Assembly (NCBI GenBank): GCA_016714815.1
Contig: JADKBZ010000004.1
Location: 124,001-188,000 of the forward strand
DNA: 64,000 nt
Direction: 5' to 3'
Source of the DNA: Holophagales bacterium
Lineage (GTDB): Bacteria > Acidobacteriota > Thermoanaerobaculia > UBA5066
The number at the start of each line of letters is the position of its first letter. The first letter of the stretch is position 1. A model generated the notes under the pieces. It ran no database searches. It was not told where the DNA came from and was given only the letters and a program-made list of their open reading frames with translations. Shown here piece by piece: positions 59,647 through 64,000 of the stretch. Position numbers and translations under genes: made by a program.

Positions 59647-61287
59647 TCAGATCGAGATGGTCTCGACCTTCTCACGCGACCCGTAGATCAGGTCGAAGAG
59701 GAGGTGCGAAACGAAGACGGCGGTGAAGACGGAGGCCGCGAGGCCGATGACGAGCGTCACGGCGAAGCCCTTGACGGGGCCCGTGCCGAACTGGAAGAGG
59801 AACGCGGCCGCGGCGATCGTGGTGACGTGCGTGTCGATGATGGTGGCGAAGGCGCGCTTGAAGCCGAGGTCGATGGCGGTCTTCGGGGCTTTTCCGCCGT
59901 CCATCTCCTCGCGAATCCGCTCGAAGATCAGGACGTTCGAGTCGACCGCCATGCCGATCGTCAGGATGAACCCGGCGATCCCGGGGAGCGTCAGCGTCGC
60001 GTTGATCCAGGCCATCGCCCCGAGGAGGATGATGGCGTTCATCGTCAGGGCGACGACGGCGTTCACGCCCGCCAGGCGGTAGTAGACGACCGTCGCCACG
60101 AAGACGAGGAGCATGCCCACGATCGAGGCGAGGACTCCCTGCTTGATGGAGTCGAGTCCCAGCGACGGCCCGACCGTCCGCTCCTCGAGGATGACGAGCT
60201 GCGCGGGGAGCGCGCCCGACCGGAGGACGAGGGACAGGCCATCGGCGCGCTCGGCCGTGAAGTTCCCCTCGATGATCCCGTTGTCGGTGATCTGGCCCTT
60301 GATGTTCGGTGCCGACTGGACCCGCTTGTCGAGGACGATGGCGAGCTGGCGACCGATGTTGTCCCCCGTGACCCGGCCGAACTTCTCGGCCCCCTGGGCG
60401 TTCAGGAAGAACTCGACGGCCGGCTGGTTGAACTTGTCCTGCCCCACCCGGGCGTTCTTCAGGTCGCGGCCGGTGACGGCGGCGGCGCGGTCGAGCACGT
60501 AGAAGACGGTCGTCCTCGTGCGCGCCTCGGTGTCCTCCGACATCCCTTCGACGAGCTCCAGGTTGGCCGGGATCGCCCCGCCGTAGGCCGCCTTCGCGGC
60601 TTCGGGCGAAGAGTACGGCCCCCCCTTCAGGTCGACGAGCTTGAGCTCGAGAAGGCCGGTCGTGCCGATGATGTCCTTGACGCGGGCCGGGTCGTCGACG
60701 CCGGGGAGCTGGATGACGATGCGGTCGTTCCCCTGCGGCTGGATCGACGGCTCGGCGACACCGAGAGCGTCGACGCGGTTTCGGATGGTCTCGACGGCCT
60801 GACGCAGGGTCTGGGCCTCGATCTCCATCCGGGCCGGCTCGCGGAAGGTGACTCGCATCTCACGTCCGCTCTGGTCCGCCTGCCAGTCGGTCGGCGAGAG
60901 GGCCGTCTTGACGAGATCGACGACCGCCGAGGGGCTGACCGTGTCTCCCAGCGTGATCGTGAAACCCTCGCCCGTCGGCGGGTTCACGGTCCCGATGGCG
61001 ACTCCGCGCTTCCCCGCTTCGGTCCGCAGATGCTCGGCGGCATCCGCGGCTTCTGCCCGGAGTGCGTCTTCGGCCTTCACCTGCATGACGAGGTGGATGC
61101 CGCCCCTGAGGTCCAGCCCGAGCTTCAGGCCGTTCTTCAGGACGTCGGCAATCGCGGGATTCGGAGGCGCGGTGGGGTTCTTCTTTAGTGCCTCGCGGCC
61201 CCTGAATACATAGGCCGCGACGGATCCGATGAGGACGACCAGCGTCAGGGCGAGACGCCAGCCTGTAGGCCTTTTCACGAAACGCAA
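59647..61287 (-). CDS. secD: Protein translocase subunit SecD
   Basis: 546 residues: N-terminal helix (LALTLVVLIGSVAAYVF), LKLGLDLRGGIHLVMQV, P1 domain with QAVETIRNRVDALGVAEPSIQPQGNDRIVIQLPG, ERTVGPSLGLDSIKQG, and the RND core IVGMLLVFVATVVYYRLAGVN ... LTLPGIAGFILTIGMAVDSNVLIFERIREEM. Ends IYGSREKVETISI. Eight bases upstream of secF. yajC is not adjacent. Confidence 0.97.
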   Translation of the reverse strand: MRFVKRPTGWRLALTLVVLIGSVAAYVFRGREALKKNPTAPPNPAIADVLKNGLKLGLDLRGGIHLVMQVKAEDALRAEAADAAEHLRTEAGKRGVAIGTVNPPTGEGFTITLGDTVSPSAVVDLVKTALSPTDWQADQSGREMRVTFREPARMEIEAQTLRQAVETIRNRVDALGVAEPSIQPQGNDRIVIQLPGVDDPARVKDIIGTTGLLELKLVDLKGGPYSSPEAAKAAYGGAIPANLELVEGMSEDTEARTRTTVFYVLDRAAAVTGRDLKNARVGQDKFNQPAVEFFLNAQGAEKFGRVTGDNIGRQLAIVLDKRVQSAPNIKGQITDNGIIEGNFTAERADGLSLVLRSGALPAQLVILEERTVGPSLGLDSIKQGVLASIVGMLLVFVATVVYYRLAGVNAVVALTMNAIILLGAMAWINATLTLPGIAGFILTIGMAVDSNVLIFERIREEMDGGKAPKTAIDLGFKRAFATIIDTHVTTIAAAAFLFQFGTGPVKGFAVTLVIGLAASVFTAVFVSHLLFDLIYGSREKVETISI

Positions 61288-61386
61288 CCTCCGAAGGCGG
61301 ATCGGTCCGGACGAGGAGGCATTCGCCTCCGGACGTCCTTGGACCCCCGACTTGATTCGGCCCGGCTCTCCCGGGCCAAGACAGGG

Positions 61387-61416
61387 AGTCTATTCGCCGC
61401 ACGGTGGCGGCGTCAA
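61387..61416 (-). promoter_or_regulatory. sigma-70 type promoter for secD-secF
   Basis: On the reverse strand TTGACG (61411-61416, five of six), 18-base spacer, TAGACT (61387-61392, four of six). It sits right at the end of the upstream ATPase gene and leaves a leader of about 90 bases before secD, which suggests secDF can be expressed apart from it. Confidence 0.6.
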
Positions 61417-61417
61417 T

Positions 61418-64000
61418 TCACGAGAGGTCGCCCGGCGAAGGCGACGACGTCCCTTCCGCCAACGCTCCACCGTGCCTCGGAAGGCGGACCCGGCGAACCC
61501 GGGCGGCCAGAGCGGGCGGGAGCGAGGCGTGCCAGCGCTCGTGACGCTCCTCGTGGCACGAGACCAGGAGGGCCGGCCTCTCGACGAGGAGCTCCTCGAG
61601 AAGGAAGCCGAGCACGGCGCGAAAACGATCGTCGTCCGTCCCGACGAGCGGATCGTCCAGGAGGAGAGGGAGCCCCTTCGGGCCGGTTCCGAGGTGCCGG
61701 AGCGTGGCCAGGCGGGCCACGAGGTGCAGCTGCTCCCGGGCTCCCGTCGAGACGGAAGCGGCGAGGTCCGCGCGGGTCACCGGCCGGCCCCCCCGCGCCA
61801 CCACGGTGACCGAGAGGTCCTCGCCGAACTCCAGGGACTCGTAGGGAAGGTGGCAACCCGCGAGGATCTCCCTCGAGGCCTGGGCGAGTCCGCTCCGGAA
61901 GTCGCCGTAGGTCGTCGTCGCCGCCGAGGCCAGGACCTCCCGCGCCACGTCGAGCGCGTCCCGGAAGAGGACGGCCCTCTCCCGGGCGGCTTCCGCGAGC
62001 GCGAGCTGCTCCTCCGTCTCTCTCGCCTTCCCGCCCCCCTCGAACGCGCGCTGGGCAAGCTCCTTCTCGGCCCCCTGCCGCTCCCCTTCCAGGCCCGCCG
62101 TCTTCTGCCGGGCGGCCTCGGCCGCACGCCTCGCCGCCTCCGGCTCCGGCAGGACATCGAGATCCGATACGGCCGCGGAAAGGTCCGAGAGGCGGGTCTC
62201 CACTTCTGCCGAGAGCCGGGAGAGTCGCTTGGCGACCGACTCGTCGGCGTCGGGAGGGGGCGCGAGCGCGAGAGCCGGAAGCTCCGACTCCACGATCACC
62301 TTCCGGCGTGCCGCCCGCGCCCGGCCCGCCTCGACGAGAAGGAAGGACTCCGCCAGGGAGAGACCGGGGGGCACCTGGAGATGGACGAGGAGCCCGACGA
62401 TCTTCTCCTCCAGGCCGGCCAGCGCGAGGTCCTCCTCACGCAGCTTCGCCTGATCGCGCGTCGCCGCCTCCTCGCGCGCCGCCGCAGCGTGATCCGCCTT
62501 TTCGAGGTCGGCGAGGATCTGCAGGAGACGCCGCGCCTCGTCTGGCGAAGGGAGGCCCTCGCTGAGGCCGAGGGCCGCACGAAACGGCACCAGCCCCCGG
62601 TCGGCGTCCGCGAGCCTCTCGCTCGCCGCGTGCAGCCGAACCCGCTTCTCCACGAGCCTCTGCCTTCTCTCCTCGGCCGCGCGGGCCCGTCGCTGCGCCT
62701 TCACGAGAGTGCCGGCGTCCTTGAAACCGGCCTTGCGGGCTACCTGCTCGAGCCGGAGCCTCAGGTCCGACAGGCGCCGCCTTTCCTCGAGCGCTTCGGC
62801 TCGCGCCGCCGCCTCCTCCTCCCGCGAGCGGAGCTCGTCCTCCCGGCGGTGGCCGACTCCGCGCGCCCACGCGATCCCACCGTAGAGGGCCAGCGCCACG
62901 GCGAAGACCGCCAGCGTCAGGACGAGCGGGTCGTCCGCCCGCCCCCGCTTCAGGAGCGCGCCGACGACCAGCGGTACGAAGAGTCCCGCGGACACGACGA
63001 GGGCCCGCGCCCTCCGGACGAGAACCTGCCGCTCTCCCGCCGCGATAGAGGCCTTCGCCCCGCAATCGGCGACGCGCCGGTCGAGCTGCACCCCGGAAAG
63101 CTCGAGAGCCTGCCGGTCCTCCTCGGCGGAGGCGACGAAATCCCTCTCCGCCGGAGGAAGCCCGTCCAGCCGGCGAAGGTCCTCGGCAAGCCCTTCGCGC
63201 CGGAGCTCCTCCCACTCCGCTTCGAGCGCTTCCTCGGCAGCCGACGCGGCACGCGACGCCTCGACGGCCCCTTCCAGGAGCGTTCGAAGGGTGCTCCTCG
63301 CCTCGGGCGGCAGCTCGGCGAGCCCGCCGGCGCGGCGACGCCGGTCCCGATCCTCGAGGGCCGCGGCCGTTCGCTCGGACTCGAGGGCGGTTCGGGCGGC
63401 CAGGAGCGCCTCCGGACGGGCGCCGCGGGCGCCCCGGAGGGCATCGAGCGCACCGAGGGCCTCGGGCGTGAAGATCTCCGCTTCCCGTTCGAGGCGCTCC
63501 GCCTCCTCCTCGAGCTCGACCTTCCTCCGGCCCTCGGTCCGCCGCCGCTCCACCTCGGCGGCGAGGCTCCGGCGCTCGCTTTCGACGACCGCCACCTCGG
63601 CGAGGGCTGCGGCGCGCCGCGCCGCGGCCAGCTCGGACGTCAGGGCCGCGAGCCTCTCCGCAGCCTCCGACGCGGCTTCGCGCGACCTCGCGAGACGGAC
63701 CACCTCGGCCCTCTTCTCCTCGACCCGCCGTCCCGTCCGGACGATCTCCGTCTCGACGGAGACCTGGGCTCCGCTCGTCGCCTCCGGCATGCGGGCCCGG
63801 GCCGCGTCTAGAAGCCGAAGCGCCCGGACGACGCTCGCCTCGCCGCCGCCCGAGTCGGCGATCCGGGCCAGCTCGACGGTGAGGGAGGCGTCGAGAGCGT
63901 CGCCGTCGAGGACGTTCTGCCCGACGTACGCCGTCGTCCGGAAAAGCGGCTCGGTCAGCCCCGTCAGCTTCTCGCCGACGGCGTCCCGCCCCCCGGGCCG
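61418..64000 (-). CDS. YhaN-like large ATPase with coiled coils and two membrane helices (partial, N-terminus missing)
   Basis: At least 860 residues. The frame stays open to the right edge; the part beyond the first ATG reads EPLFRTTAYVGQNVLDGDAL, which is how YhaN/AAA_27 proteins look about 100 residues after the Walker A loop, so the P-loop lies outside the window. Long coiled coils (VVRLARSREAASEAAERLAAL, ERRSLAAEVERRR) are interrupted by two membrane helices near the middle (LVVSAGLFVPLVVGALL; LVLTLAVFAVALALYGGIAWA). The C-terminal ATPase half has the ABC-like signature STGAREQLHLVARLA, Walker B LPLLLDDPLVGTDD and switch-like LLVSCHEERHE. Resembles SbcC/RecN-type DNA-linked ATPases but the membrane helices set it apart. 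Function unknown; the sbcD-like partner would be expected to the right. Confidence 0.85.
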   Translation of the reverse strand, partial: RPGGRDAVGEKLTGLTEPLFRTTAYVGQNVLDGDALDASLTVELARIADSGGGEASVVRALRLLDAARARMPEATSGAQVSVETEIVRTGRRVEEKRAEVVRLARSREAASEAAERLAALTSELAAARRAAALAEVAVVESERRSLAAEVERRRTEGRRKVELEEEAERLEREAEIFTPEALGALDALRGARGARPEALLAARTALESERTAAALEDRDRRRRAGGLAELPPEARSTLRTLLEGAVEASRAASAAEEALEAEWEELRREGLAEDLRRLDGLPPAERDFVASAEEDRQALELSGVQLDRRVADCGAKASIAAGERQVLVRRARALVVSAGLFVPLVVGALLKRGRADDPLVLTLAVFAVALALYGGIAWARGVGHRREDELRSREEEAAARAEALEERRRLSDLRLRLEQVARKAGFKDAGTLVKAQRRARAAEERRQRLVEKRVRLHAASERLADADRGLVPFRAALGLSEGLPSPDEARRLLQILADLEKADHAAAAREEAATRDQAKLREEDLALAGLEEKIVGLLVHLQVPPGLSLAESFLLVEAGRARAARRKVIVESELPALALAPPPDADESVAKRLSRLSAEVETRLSDLSAAVSDLDVLPEPEAARRAAEAARQKTAGLEGERQGAEKELAQRAFEGGGKARETEEQLALAEAARERAVLFRDALDVAREVLASAATTTYGDFRSGLAQASREILAGCHLPYESLEFGEDLSVTVVARGGRPVTRADLAASVSTGAREQLHLVARLATLRHLGTGPKGLPLLLDDPLVGTDDDRFRAVLGFLLEELLVERPALLVSCHEERHERWHASLPPALAARVRRVRLPRHGGALAEGTSSPSPGDLS

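Overview
The window is a 64 kb piece of a GC-rich bacterial chromosome with dense operons, short spacers and many 1-4 base start/stop overlaps. Gene content fits a Gram-negative bacterium: secretin PilQ with PilMNOP, several lipoproteins and SecDF. The secreted proteins with repeated 'RSNL...AYxxxxDxxTxDGT' beta domains, together with the GC content, make me favour Acidobacteriota (Thermoanaerobaculia-like). That is an inference from style, not from a marker phylogeny. I see no tRNA, rRNA, CRISPR array, intact transposon or prophage.

Layout. 1-3109: ribosomal genes rpsI-rplM read left from a clear promoter, and ubiE/menG-folD-coaE read right, ending in a TTGA overlap with a secreted Cys-tailed protein. 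4180-10654: a tandem duplication of about 2.65 kb. Each copy holds a secreted protein, an rdgB (XTP/dITP pyrophosphatase) and a nucleotide cyclase, and the copies decay in a complementary way: copy A has intact rdgB and a truncated cyclase; copy B has frameshifted rdgB and the long FHA-GAF-cyclase with a frameshifted tail. 10700-21400: SH3/TonB lipoprotein, frameshifted arginine deiminase, zinc-ribbon peptide, purB, RlpA-SPOR lipoprotein, peptidase E, an old yellow enzyme, Hsp20 with its own promoter, phosphofructokinase, and a cyclic-nucleotide-domain/aspartase fusion. 21438-27196: ddl, a class V aminotransferase and a 1142-residue secreted protein.

27300-36020: phosphatase, a broken quinone oxidoreductase, a NamZ-MobB fusion, SpoIID, mogA, a two-gene membrane operon, moaC, mobA and ribBA. 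Molybdenum-cofactor genes (mobB, mogA, moaC, mobA) are thus interleaved with peptidoglycan-turnover and riboflavin genes. 36054-44379: an unrecognised alpha-helical protein, a HEAT-cyclophilin lipoprotein, a metallophosphoesterase, aroK, accC-accB and a TPR-Roadblock protein. 44471-53871: a type IV pilus operon pilM-N-O-P-Q followed by two lipoproteins, the second with many IPT/TIG domains, closed by a textbook intrinsic terminator. 54122-64000: rpmB facing relA/spoT across a shared terminator, a YqaA-type membrane protein (frameshifted), TerC, secF-secD behind their own promoter, and an incomplete YhaN-like ATPase.

Caution: at least seven frame breaks occur in otherwise conserved genes, several in homopolymers or short tandem repeats. 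Some may be assembly or sequencing indels, so I mark these as broken genes without claiming they are dead in the organism. The strongest observations are the reciprocally decayed duplication, the NamZ-MobB fusion, the cNMP-domain/aspartase fusion, and lipoprotein genes that appear to start at CTG inside the preceding TGA stop.
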